A stretch of 23,942 nucleotides of DNA from positions 1 through 23,942 of the forward strand of contig CAJYBN010000011.1 of the NCBI GenBank assembly GCA_913064925.1. Reading direction: 5' to 3'. Made by a program: the position numbers and the translations under genes. The DNA comes from an uncultured Peptococcaceae bacterium. Its GTDB lineage: Bacteria; Bacillota; Desulfotomaculia; Desulfotomaculales; Desulfallaceae. Below, in pieces: positions 17,623 to 23,942 of this stretch; position 1 is the stretch's first letter, and every line of letters starts with the position of its first letter. The notes below the pieces were generated by a model, which saw only the letters and a program-made list of their open reading frames with translations, was not told the origin of the DNA and searched no databases.

Positions 17623-17925
17623 TTACTCAAGGTAAACGTATATTGCTTTTTCATTTTCATCGTATTCGGCTTTAAAACTACCCCTTACTTTTTCCAGGCC
17701 AAAGTAACGAAATACCCCCCGGGCGCCAATTTTATTATTGCTCAATTTCATACCGCCCTCGTTTACCGCTCGAATTCTTAAAACTTTATTCTCCTTGTCA
17801 AATGCTATTTCAACTTGATCACTATCAATTTTTCTGGCTAGTTCATTGCCAAGCCTAATATGATGTTTAGTTAATGCGACCCTGTTTTGATTCGATGACC
17901 GTGGCCTGTAAATTTCAAATACCAT
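17623..17925 (-). CDS. Small conserved-looking protein of unknown function
   Basis: 100 residues from ATG 17925, with an AAGGAGG site before it. I do not recognise the family. It is soluble, rich in charged residues, and reads as a compact alpha/beta protein: an early VFEIYRPRS strand, an ALTKHHIRLGNELARKI helix, DQVEIAFDKENKVLRIRAV hairpin strands, a KLSNNKIGARGVFRYFG segment and a final KAIYVYLE strand. The GARGVFRYFGL segment followed by a GSFKAEYDE strand might suggest a DNA- or ligand-binding domain, but this is a guess. It stands alone with no close partner. Confidence 0.65.
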   Translation of the reverse strand: MVFEIYRPRSSNQNRVALTKHHIRLGNELARKIDSDQVEIAFDKENKVLRIRAVNEGGMKLSNNKIGARGVFRYFGLEKVRGSFKAEYDENEKAIYVYLE

Positions 17926-18145
17926 AGATTTAACCTCCTTGCTATATTTATTATATTATATAATATTTCATTATTAAACTAAAATTACCTCTATAAAATA
18001 TTTTATACTTTTTCATGCTTCTAAGTTAAGATTAAGCGGGTCAAGTTATTTTTGGACAAAAAAATAAAAATTTGGCAAGAAAATATTTTTAAATTTTTTA
18101 CTATTTGAATAAACAGTTACAGTAAATTTAACATAGCTAAAGATT

Positions 18146-18171
18146 AAACCCAGAGCTTTTACTCTGGGTTT
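18146..18171. terminator. Terminator after the SIMPL-domain gene
   Basis: AAACCCAGAG (18146-18155) and CTCTGGGTTT (18162-18171) pair perfectly around a six-base loop, 33 bases past the stop of the gene at 18204. The T run is short. Confidence 0.75.
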
Positions 18172-18203
18172 GTGCTCCATTGGTATCTTACCTAATTCCG
18201 GAT

Positions 18204-18932
18204 TTACTCTATAATGAAAGATACCTTTGCATTGGCCCTGACTTCCGCCATGCCGGGGTTTATGGGTGCCGCTATTTCGCTTGCACCACGGTCAATATAT
18301 TTATCATAATGTATTGGAGGCGGCGCGCTGTCGTACCAATCTCCACTTGCTGATTGAACTCCCACAATTTTTTTGCCTAATGTTTCGGCAATTATTTCAG
18401 CTTTGGATTTGGCTTCTTGCACTGCCTGTACCAGTGCCTGCATTTTAAGTTCGGTATTTCCTTCCATATAAAAGCGAATATTTTGTACCAAGTTGGCTCC
18501 ATTTCTAACGGCATCATCGATAATTTTACCGACATCCGCTGTATTGCGTACGGTAAACCGAATTTCGTTGCGTACTTGGTAACCGCTTATTTGTGGTGAT
18601 TTTGCCTTTTCATAAATATACTTGGGATGCAAACTATAGCCAGAGGTGACAATATCGTTTTCTGCAACACCGTTTGCCTTTAAAACCTTCATAACCTCGT
18701 TAACAAGGCGGCTGTTTTGCACCTGTGCACTTTCTGCGTCCTTGGCTTCGGTAACAACCCCAAGGCTGACTTCAGCAACGTTGGGAGCAACTTTTATAAT
18801 ACCCTGCCCACTTACAGTGATTACGTTGGGCGAATCCACACTCTCTACCGCATAAGCGTTCTCATGAAGTGCAAATAACGCAGTGGATAACAACAACATA
18901 ATAAGTATCAATTTACTTTTGAATATCTTCAT
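18204..18932 (-). CDS. Exported SIMPL-domain (DUF541) protein
   Basis: 242 residues. ATG 18932 follows GGGGGAGAG by six bases, and the open frame upstream of it runs into decayed sequence. A signal peptide (IFKSKLILIMLLLSTALFAL, ending near AYA) exports it. The mature part is a SIMPL domain: ITVSGQGIIKVAPNVAEVSLGV, QVRNEIRFTVRN, VGKIIDDAVRNGAN, KAEIIAETLGKKIVGV and a final AEVRANAKVSFIIE strand. SIMPL proteins are widespread periplasmic or surface proteins of unclear role. In pathogens relatives are involved in signalling or oxidative stress, but nothing here shows that. It stands beside the decayed region at 18994-19689. Confidence 0.85.
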   Translation of the reverse strand: MKIFKSKLILIMLLLSTALFALHENAYAVESVDSPNVITVSGQGIIKVAPNVAEVSLGVVTEAKDAESAQVQNSRLVNEVMKVLKANGVAENDIVTSGYSLHPKYIYEKAKSPQISGYQVRNEIRFTVRNTADVGKIIDDAVRNGANLVQNIRFYMEGNTELKMQALVQAVQEAKSKAEIIAETLGKKIVGVQSASGDWYDSAPPPIHYDKYIDRGASEIAAPINPGMAEVRANAKVSFIIE

Positions 18933-18993
18933 TTTTTCTCTCCCCCTTTTTCGCTTTTTGGTTGAATAGACGAAAACAGGAAGAGAATGTTCC

Positions 18994-19242
18994 TTAAATA
19001 CTAACAAAAAAAGCCCTACAAAAACATATAATTCCATAAGAAGCATCTTTTTTGCTGTAAAATACAGGAAGGTGCCTTTTGGCTTTATTTTCCTGTTCGG
19101 CAGTCAAAGCCGCCTCCATGTTAGCATAGTATTCAACCAAATACCTTTCTTTTTTAGTGGAGATAATGATAATTATCGATTTCACTTGGGGATTCTTTTG
19201 AATATAATCGGCCGCAATTTTTTAGATTTCCTCATCCGTCAT
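18994..19242 (-). pseudogene. Small gene with an early in-frame stop, unknown family
   Basis: ATG 19242 opens MTDEEI and is then cut by TAA (19222-19224). Beyond it the frame continues as KIAADYIQKNPQVKSIIIII, STKKERYLVEYYANMEAALT and AEQENKAKRHLPVFYSKKDA. The continuous, protein-like sequence across the TAA suggests one broken gene of about 82 codons. Its ATG overlaps the TGA of the frame before it (ATGA), as in a real operon. I do not recognise the family. Confidence 0.6.
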
Positions 19243-19403
19243 GTCACCAGCTTTAATATTTTTACATATTTATGTTCTATTTGTTGGTTTTCAACCTGTT
19301 GGGAATTGCTTATCTCTCCTGCAACCCTGTATGGCGGAATATTGTTGGCTTGTACTCCGATTTTTTTGAAGTAATACCATACCCGTAAAATGATGAAGAT
19401 GAA
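19239..19403 (-). pseudogene. Remnant of a small membrane protein
   Basis: A 54-codon stretch with no start codon: FIFIILRVWYYFKKIGVQAN, NIPPYRVAGEISNSQQVEN and then to a TGA that overlaps the next ATG. It looks like the end of a hydrophobic helix with a soluble tail. Upstream in this frame there are several stops, so the front of the gene has been lost. Confidence 0.45.
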
Positions 19404-19485
19404 TTAGTTTTAGTTCTAATTTTTTGCAATTAGGAGCGCTTGTCTTTGTGTTTGCTCTGCTCAGCTTTAATTTGTATCCCATTGC

Positions 19486-19689
19486 TTAAAATGGGGTTAC
19501 CTGGATATTCTTACATTCTATCCCTGGGTTCTTTTTACTGTTTCCGAGATTACTCCTATAAAAAGCTACTATATGCTCGTCGAGCTCTTGACTGGCCCTC
19601 ACAACTTCAGGACTTGTTAATGATCCTTTCATTTTGTATAAGGTCGAACGGGCCTGCTCAATTTTTTAGTAATTTGTTCTTTTTCACAT
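19486..19689 (-). pseudogene. Frameshifted Spo0E-like sporulation regulator
   Basis: From about 19665 to 19486 the minus strand encodes KIEQARSTLYKMKGSLTSPE, VVRASQELDEHIVAFYRSNL and a polar tail. The SQELDxxIxxYY-type motif (here SQELDEHIVAFYR) is the core of Spo0E-like phosphatases, which dephosphorylate Spo0A. The front, MEKEQITKK after an ATG at 19689 with a GGGGGAG site, is out of frame. One extra T after the ATG and a missing A in the A6 run (19662-19667) would both need repair to join it. I conclude it is a decayed gene, although sequencing error in the homopolymer is possible. Confidence 0.7.
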
Positions 19690-19721
19690 AACTCCCCCAC
19701 TATTTGCGTTTTAAAAAAATA

Positions 19722-19742
19722 ACCCGGCTTTTTTGCCCGGGT
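19722..19742 (-). terminator. Terminator-like hairpin
   Basis: ACCCGG and CCGGGT arms around a short loop, followed on the minus strand by seven T. It lies 33 bases before the broken Spo0E-like start, so it would end transcripts coming from the tRNA side. Confidence 0.65.
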
Positions 19743-19949
19743 CATCATAGAGGAATGAAGATGTATGTCAAGGGTGTTAACTCCGCACCGCCGCCCACCC
19801 CAAACGACGGGTTCAAAAAATAAAGCCGGGATTGTGTCTCGGCTAAAACAACAAAACCATCTTGTCAATCTGTTGTCAATCTCTCGGGGTTATTTCGGGG
19901 AATTTAGGGGGGCACCTTTACTAGAATTTGCTTCATCCCTATAAAATTT
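19743..19949. other. Intergenic stretch with a repeat and a second hairpin
   Basis: Contains a second terminator-like hairpin (19824-19844, AGCCGGGA and TCTCGGCT, T-rich on the minus side) and a direct repeat TTGTCAATCT at 19862-19871 and 19873-19882. I see no gene. Tandem repeats beside a tRNA can remain from an integration event, but no duplicated tRNA end is visible. Confidence 0.45.
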
Positions 19950-19992
19950 GAAAACCCTCGAGCCTTTGTATATCAAGAGCTTGAGGGTTTTC
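19950..19992 (-). terminator. Terminator after tRNA-Arg
   Basis: GAAAACCCTC at 19950-19959 pairs with GAGGGTTTTC at 19983-19992, extended inward with one G-U pair (CGAGC with GCTTG). It lies 15 bases past the tRNA CCA end. Confidence 0.75.
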
Positions 19993-20007
19993 ATGTTAAT
20001 TCCGGTC

Positions 20008-20082
<75 letters not shown>

Positions 20083-20105
20083 ATACCCAATCAGCTACGT
20101 AAATT

Positions 20106-20133
20106 ATTTTATCATAAATTCATTATAATGCAA
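20106..20133 (-). promoter_or_regulatory. Promoter for tRNA-Arg
   Basis: On the minus strand TTGCAT (20133-20128), 16 bases, TAAAAT (20111-20106). The -10 element ends 23 bases before the tRNA. Confidence 0.6.
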
Positions 20134-20171
20134 GTTGTTTATAAACAGGGTAAAATGTTTTGCTCACTACC

Positions 20172-21236
20172 CTAAAACGGCCTATTTGTGTTTGCTTCCG
20201 GACTGCGCAATTGGCTTAAATAGTGGTCATACTTATAGTGGCCGCTGTTTTCAGGCCAGGCACCCGCGAAATAATGCAGCCCATGCGGGGATGGCTCCCA
20301 TTGGATTTCAGATTGAGTTTGCTGCAAAACTGCAGCCGATTTTTGTAATGCCCTTTTCTCCACATCATCCAGGGGAACCGGCAGAACCGCTACTCGTCCA
20401 CTGCGGTTGACAACGGAAGGCAAGCTAAAACATATATCCGTTATGCCGTATATGCCATCAATCAGACCGGAAACGGTAAGAATGGAATTTTCATCCCGCA
20501 AAATGCTTTCACAAACCCGCCGCACCGCCAAACCGATAGCGTAATAAGTGGCCCCCTTGCGGTGTATTACCTCGTAAGCTGCGTTTCTTACTTTGCATGT
20601 AATATCATCTTGGTCAGGGCAGGGAATATTCCGTAGGCGGCAAAATTCCCCCACCGACAGTCCGGCTATACTAGCACGGCTCCAAAGCAAAACTTCCGAG
20701 TCACCGTGTTCACCAATCACATAAGCATGTATGTTTCTTGGTTCAACTTTGCAGTGCTCGCTGATCAGGTGGCGAAACCGGGAGCTGTCCAGCACGGTAC
20801 CGGAGCCCAATACCCGCTCCGGCGGCAGGCCTGAAAAGCGTAGGGCTGCATAAGTTAATACGTCCACCGGGTTTGATACCATCAACAAAATGGTATCCCC
20901 TTTGGGATCAATGATTTCTGGCAGTGTGTCCCGCAGTACCTGAATGTTTTTATGTACCAAATCAAGCCTAGTTTCACCCGGTTTTTGGTTGGCACCGGCA
21001 GCAAATATTATAATGTCGGCGTCCAGACAATCCTTATAGTTCCCGACATGTATGTTGATCGGCTTGGTAAAGGCTGCTCCGTGAGCTAAGTCCATCGCTT
21101 CCCCTTCAGCGCGGTACCTGTTAATGTCTACAAGAACGATCTCGCTTACCAGTCCGCTGATGACCAGGGCATAAGCCGCCGAGGCGCCAACCGAGCCCGC
21201 CCCCACGATAGCTATTTTTCGGTAGTCGTCTGGCAT
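20172..21236 (-). CDS. ldh: L-lactate dehydrogenase with a C-terminal extension
   Basis: 354 residues, where the family usually has 310-320. It interconverts pyruvate and L-lactate with NADH in the cytoplasm. The nucleotide site is IAIVGAGSVGASAAYAL. The substrate-selective loop reads GANQKPGETRLDLV, where Gln (not Arg) marks lactate over malate dehydrogenase. The catalytic His lies in YVIGEHGDSE, the substrate Arg in LDSSRFR. The Arg of SRFR and His of NIHAYV match the fructose-1,6-bisphosphate site of bacterial enzymes, so activation by that sugar is possible. The core ends near EKRALQKSAAVLQQ, and then about 40 residues follow (HGLHYFAGAWPENSGHYKYD) not found in the standard enzyme. ATG 21236 follows AGGGGTG. 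Confidence 0.92.
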   Translation of the reverse strand: MPDDYRKIAIVGAGSVGASAAYALVISGLVSEIVLVDINRYRAEGEAMDLAHGAAFTKPINIHVGNYKDCLDADIIIFAAGANQKPGETRLDLVHKNIQVLRDTLPEIIDPKGDTILLMVSNPVDVLTYAALRFSGLPPERVLGSGTVLDSSRFRHLISEHCKVEPRNIHAYVIGEHGDSEVLLWSRASIAGLSVGEFCRLRNIPCPDQDDITCKVRNAAYEVIHRKGATYYAIGLAVRRVCESILRDENSILTVSGLIDGIYGITDICFSLPSVVNRSGRVAVLPVPLDDVEKRALQKSAAVLQQTQSEIQWEPSPHGLHYFAGAWPENSGHYKYDHYLSQLRSPEANTNRPF

Positions 21237-21347
21237 GTTAACACCCCTGTTTAATTTAACCGCTCCCGTTTTTTTTCATACCAAAACGATTATCTCCACC
21301 TGCCAGAATGCCCGGTTCTAATGAGTAAATGCAAACCAAAGTGGAAC

Positions 21348-21370
21348 AAAAAAAGCCGCACCGCGGCTTT
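21348..21370 (-). terminator. Terminator after the tsaE-tsaB-rimI operon
   Basis: AAAGCCGC (21352-21359) and GCGGCTTT (21363-21370) around a three-base loop, followed on the minus strand by seven T. Confidence 0.88.
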
Positions 21371-21380
21371 AACACCGGCC

Positions 21381-21524
21381 TCAAGTGGGTCCGGCGGCAA
21401 GGAACAGCAAAACTCCCACTCCACCAATTAAAACAGCCCAAATACCAGGTATATTGCCAAGCGCGGCAATCCCTATAATTCCAATTCCGCTTAAACGAAG
21501 CAACCAACGCCAGTTAAACGACAC
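21381..21524 (-). CDS. Small two-helix membrane protein
   Basis: 47 codons, GTG start at 21524 with AAGGG 11 bases upstream. The sequence is MSFNWRWLLRLSGIGIIGIA, ALGNIPGIWAVLIGGVGVLL and FLAAGPT: two hydrophobic segments around a short turn with N-terminal positive charges. It lies just before the operon terminator and 49 bases after rimI, so it is probably the last gene of the tsaE-tsaB-rimI transcript. No family is recognised. Such proteins are usually missed by gene callers. Confidence 0.55.
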   Translation of the reverse strand: MSFNWRWLLRLSGIGIIGIAALGNIPGIWAVLIGGVGVLLFLAAGPT

Positions 21525-21573
21525 AACGCAACATTCCCTTCATCCATTAATAATATTCATTTTTTTAACATTG

Positions 21574-22056
21574 TCACGTCGCCCGCGTCGCTGATCCAAT
21601 GTCTTTCCACATAATGATGGCATCTTCCTGAGTATCCGAGTAATATTTCTTCCTTACTCCTTTTTCCATAAAACCCAAGTTTTTATAAAGATTGCGAGCT
21701 GGTTTATTGGATGTGCGCACCTCCAGGGTCATCTTTTCCGCTCCCAAAAGAAGGGCTTTATCGATCATTTCCAACATCAAGGCCGTACCAATTTTACAAC
21801 AACGGTAATGTGGATGAACAGCCACATTGGTGATGTGTGCTTCATCGAGAATAATCCACATTCCTGCGTACCCGACAACGCGATCTGCCCCGTGCAAGGC
21901 CACAAGATAATAGGCCAAATTATTATGCTGTAATTCGTATACAAACGATTGCCTGGGCCACGGCAAACTAAATGAGTTTTTTTCAATTGCCAATACTTGG
22001 GTAAGGTGTTTTTCTTGCATAGGGGCAAAATGCACTTCTTTTATAATATCTTTCAT
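21574..22056 (-). CDS. rimI: Ribosomal protein S18 alanine N-acetyltransferase (RimI)
   Basis: 160 residues, the standard GNAT fold. It transfers an acetyl group from acetyl-CoA to the N-terminal Ala of ribosomal protein S18. Key pieces are IEKNSFSLPWPRQSFVYEL at the start, VGYAGMWIILDEAHITNVAV, the acetyl-CoA loop HPHYRCCKIGTALM, LEVRTSNKPARNLYKNLGF and RKKYYSD near the end. These match the RimI order. It starts at 22056, one base after the tsaB stop (22058), the standard bacterial pairing. Confidence 0.92.
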   Translation of the reverse strand: MKDIIKEVHFAPMQEKHLTQVLAIEKNSFSLPWPRQSFVYELQHNNLAYYLVALHGADRVVGYAGMWIILDEAHITNVAVHPHYRCCKIGTALMLEMIDKALLLGAEKMTLEVRTSNKPARNLYKNLGFMEKGVRKKYYSDTQEDAIIMWKDIGSATRAT

Positions 22057-22057
22057 G

Positions 22058-22768
22058 TCAGCCTCCGGCGCGGCACCTTTCCCGCCACTTTATTTCCGCT
22101 TCCGACAGCCGTACGTATTGCGGAAGCAATGTCGTATAGCTACCGACGGCACCGGATTTTAGCTGCCGCAAGCCCAGCTCGGCCACTACTGCGGCTCTTG
22201 GGTATGAAGTACTTAGCGGGACAAAGCGGGCCCGTTCACCCAAAAGCTCGCGCAGCGCGCTTCCGTATTCGGTTACCCCGTCTCCCTGAAAAGTAACATG
22301 TGCATCAAAAGCTCCAAGTATTTCGACCAGTTTTTCCACACTCGCCGCGAAAGCCGGTTTTATACAACGCAATTGATTTTCGTTACTTTGATACAGCGCA
22401 GCATATACCTCTGCCTTGCGGGCGTTTAATATAGGACATATGATGCCTGAAATACCCTGTAACTGGTGAGCCAACACCTCTAAAGTGGGCACGCCGGCGA
22501 CAGGTAGTTCCAAAACCTGGGCCAGGGCGCGCGCGGTGCTCACGCCAATACGCAGGCCGGTAAACGAACCGGGTCCTGCAGAAACTGCGATCCCCGACAG
22601 TTCTTGCTTGCTAATTCCCGCATCTTTCAACACGTCACGCATCATAGGCAGCAGGTTCACGGAATGTGTGCGGCGATTGTTGACCATGCGTTCGGCCAAA
22701 ATTTTCTCCTCCGTCACCACTGCCACGGCGGCAACGGGCGTGGCGGATTCAATGCCCAGAACGTACAC
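22058..22768 (-). CDS. tsaB: tRNA t6A synthesis protein TsaB
   Basis: 236 residues, GTG start at 22768. TsaB partners with TsaD and TsaE to add the threonylcarbamoyl group to A37 of ANN-decoding tRNAs. It is an inactive ASKHA-fold relative of TsaD: LGIESATPVAAVAVV, RRTHSVNLLPMMRDVL, VSAGPGSFTGLRIGVSTARAL and VAGVPTLEVLAHQL are the usual signatures. The C-terminus is the family's helical tail. Its start overlaps the tsaE end by 20 bases, so the genes are coupled. Confidence 0.93.
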   Translation of the reverse strand: MYVLGIESATPVAAVAVVTEEKILAERMVNNRRTHSVNLLPMMRDVLKDAGISKQELSGIAVSAGPGSFTGLRIGVSTARALAQVLELPVAGVPTLEVLAHQLQGISGIICPILNARKAEVYAALYQSNENQLRCIKPAFAASVEKLVEILGAFDAHVTFQGDGVTEYGSALRELLGERARFVPLSTSYPRAAVVAELGLRQLKSGAVGSYTTLLPQYVRLSEAEIKWRERCRAGG

Positions 22769-23228
22769 GCCGCATCAACTCCTCAACTAATCGTTCATAG
22801 CTGGCGCCGCGAGGTACAAGCTTGACAATCCTTTTTTGCTCGTCACCCGCAGCCCTTTCAATGTATATGTCCAACCTCTGTCCTGGAAGGTATTGTTGTA
22901 TGAGATCAGCCCATTCCACCAGGGTAGCCCCGTCGCCGTAAAAATATTCTTCATATCCCAATTCTTCAAGTTCTTCCGGTTTAGCTAAACGATAAACATC
23001 CATGTGGTACAGAGGCATTCTCCCCATATACTCATTGATCAAGGTGAAAGTTGGACTGGTTACCCTTTGATTAACTCCAACACCCCGGGCAATACCCCGG
23101 GCCAGACAGGTCTTCCCCACCCCGAGATCTCCCAGAAGGCAGATCACACTTCCCGGCTGCAACATCTTACCCAATGCTTCACCCAATTTTATGGTTTCGC
23201 CGGCAGATTTTACATCTGCAACGAACAA
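22749..23228 (-). CDS. tsaE: tRNA t6A synthesis ATPase TsaE
   Basis: 159 residues. TTG start at 23228, eight bases after GGAGGT. It is the ATPase that drives the TsaB-TsaD cycle. The Walker A loop is GDLGVGKTCLARG near residue 34, followed by the family VTSPTFTLINEYMG string, LYHMDVYRL and the LVEWADLIQQYLP motif. It is the first gene of the operon. A -10 element TATAAT (23278-23273) lies about 45 bases upstream, with a weak -35 TTTTCC 17 bases further. Confidence 0.93.
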   Translation of the reverse strand: MFVADVKSAGETIKLGEALGKMLQPGSVICLLGDLGVGKTCLARGIARGVGVNQRVTSPTFTLINEYMGRMPLYHMDVYRLAKPEELEELGYEEYFYGDGATLVEWADLIQQYLPGQRLDIYIERAAGDEQKRIVKLVPRGASYERLVEELMRRVRSGH

Positions 23229-23318
23229 AGCCTATACCTCCAGTTGAATTTTTGGTTGCATTCACATTAGTTATTATAACCCTGAACAGGCCGGTGGAAA
23301 ATAATATAAAATAAAAAA

Positions 23319-23341
23319 CGGCGGCACTAAACAATCCGCCG
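23319..23341 (-). terminator. Terminator after the response regulator
   Basis: CGGCGG (23319-23324) and CCGCCG (23336-23341) with an 11-base loop, then six T on the minus strand. It lies 29 bases past the stop at 23370. Confidence 0.88.
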
Positions 23342-23369
23342 ATTGCGCCCGTTATCCGCCCGGTATCCT

Positions 23370-23780
23370 TTAAATAACGCTTGCTTTATAAATATGTTGA
23401 TCGGTGTAGTGCTTTAAAATATATTTTTGTAAAAACTCCTTTATTTCTTCGACATCAAAGGGTTTGGCCAAACAAGCGGTTGCACCCAGTTTGCGGGCCT
23501 CGTTAATAATATCGCCGGAACCGTAAGCACTCATAATAATAACTTTGGTTTGCGGGGATTGTATTTTAAGCCTGGCCAGCGCTTCCAGCCCACCCATAAC
23601 GGGCATGCGTACATCCATAAAGACAAGGTCCGGCTGAATACTACATACTTTTTCCAGTGCTTCGAGGCCGTTTTGTGCAGTATGAACCCTATGCCCTAGT
23701 TCTTTTATTATTATATCTAGCAGGTAACGAACCCCGGGCTGGTCATCAACTACCAAAATATCTAAAACTTTTAAAGACAA
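23370..23780 (-). CDS. Single-domain response regulator (CheY/Spo0F type)
   Basis: About 136 residues if started at TTG 23780. GTG 23792 overlaps the GGAGG site and is unlikely. The whole protein is one receiver domain: LDILVVDDQPGVRYLL supplies the acidic pair, LVFMDVRMPVMGG the phosphorylated Asp, IIMSAYG the switch Ser and CLAKPFDVEEI the conserved Lys. No DNA-binding or output domain follows, so it passes phosphate to a partner rather than acting on DNA. The shape fits a Spo0F-like relay protein of sporulation or a CheY-like switch. The sequence alone does not decide which. No histidine kinase lies nearby. It is a single gene, with its own terminator. Confidence 0.85.
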   Translation of the reverse strand: MSLKVLDILVVDDQPGVRYLLDIIIKELGHRVHTAQNGLEALEKVCSIQPDLVFMDVRMPVMGGLEALARLKIQSPQTKVIIMSAYGSGDIINEARKLGATACLAKPFDVEEIKEFLQKYILKHYTDQHIYKASVI

Positions 23781-23942
23781 GAGAGCGCACACCTCCGATA
23801 AAATATAACACTATTTTACATCATAGCTTGATTTTACATTTTAAGTTATTTTCAACAATAATTATAATAATCCTGCCAAAAAATATGTTAAAAGTATGTT
23901 AAATGTCTAATATTTTTCCTTCTGCGTAAACTCTTACCACAA

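Noticed and set aside
19743..19949. Integrase relic next to the tRNA
   Set aside because: Repeat and hairpins are present but no integrase motif or duplicated tRNA end could be found in any frame.
23851..23857. Possible Spo0A box upstream of the response regulator
   Set aside because: TTGTTGAA on the minus strand has a mismatch to the TTGTCGAA-type box and stands alone in AT-rich DNA.
23882..23904. Direct repeat TATGTTAAA upstream of the response regulator
   Set aside because: The region is very AT-rich, the copies are short and no known operator matches.

Overview
The window looks like part of a spore-forming, anaerobic Clostridia chromosome, most like Desulfotomaculum, Pelotomaculum and relatives (Peptococcaceae). 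This rests on gene content and style, not a database match: strong GGAGG ribosome binding sites, frequent TTG and GTG starts, sporulation-type genes (a GerMN lipoprotein, remnants of a CotJC-like coat protein and a Spo0E-like regulator), a PerR-type regulator, an acetoacetyl-CoA synthetase and a TRAP transporter. There is no CRISPR array, rRNA or intact mobile element. One tRNA gene, tRNA-Arg(CCG), is present.

Layout. 1-2822: the start of an exported SH3-domain protein (-), a wrecked Gfo/Idh/MocA oxidoreductase (+), a GerMN lipoprotein (-) and an exported L,D-transpeptidase with two peptidoglycan-binding repeats (+), apparently started by CTG. 2829-5486 (-): an operon with a protein of a type often labelled quinate 5-dehydrogenase, an SCP2-like protein and an APC amino acid permease. 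5687-8361 (-): a small stress-type protein and acetoacetyl-CoA synthetase, the latter behind a possible sigma-54 promoter. 8555-10713 (-): perR, a rubrerythrin pseudogene, a CapA-like protein and a CotJC relic. 10975-17431 (+): an enoyl-CoA hydratase-family protein, then panB, a panE-like reductase, an IclR regulator and a three-part TRAP transporter. 17623-19742 (-): a small unknown protein, a SIMPL-domain exported protein and a run of decayed small genes. 20008-23942 (-): tRNA-Arg, L-lactate dehydrogenase with a C-terminal tail, the tsaE-tsaB-rimI operon with a 47-residue membrane protein, and a single-domain response regulator.

How the genes may work together. panB and the panE-like gene make pantoate from 2-oxoisovalerate. 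They are nearly fused to an IclR regulator, which is followed by a TRAP uptake system, so a regulated organic-acid uptake function is joined to a ketopantoate module. TsaE and TsaB belong to the tRNA t6A system and RimI is its usual neighbour. PerR and rubrerythrin form a peroxide-response pair whose effector gene is now broken. The strongest theme is gene decay: at least five genes are disrupted in 24 kb, and several (rubrerythrin, CotJC tail, Spo0E-like) show only when short in-frame pieces are joined. I see no convincing new defence or mobile system. The panBE-IclR-TRAP cluster is the best candidate for an undescribed functional association.
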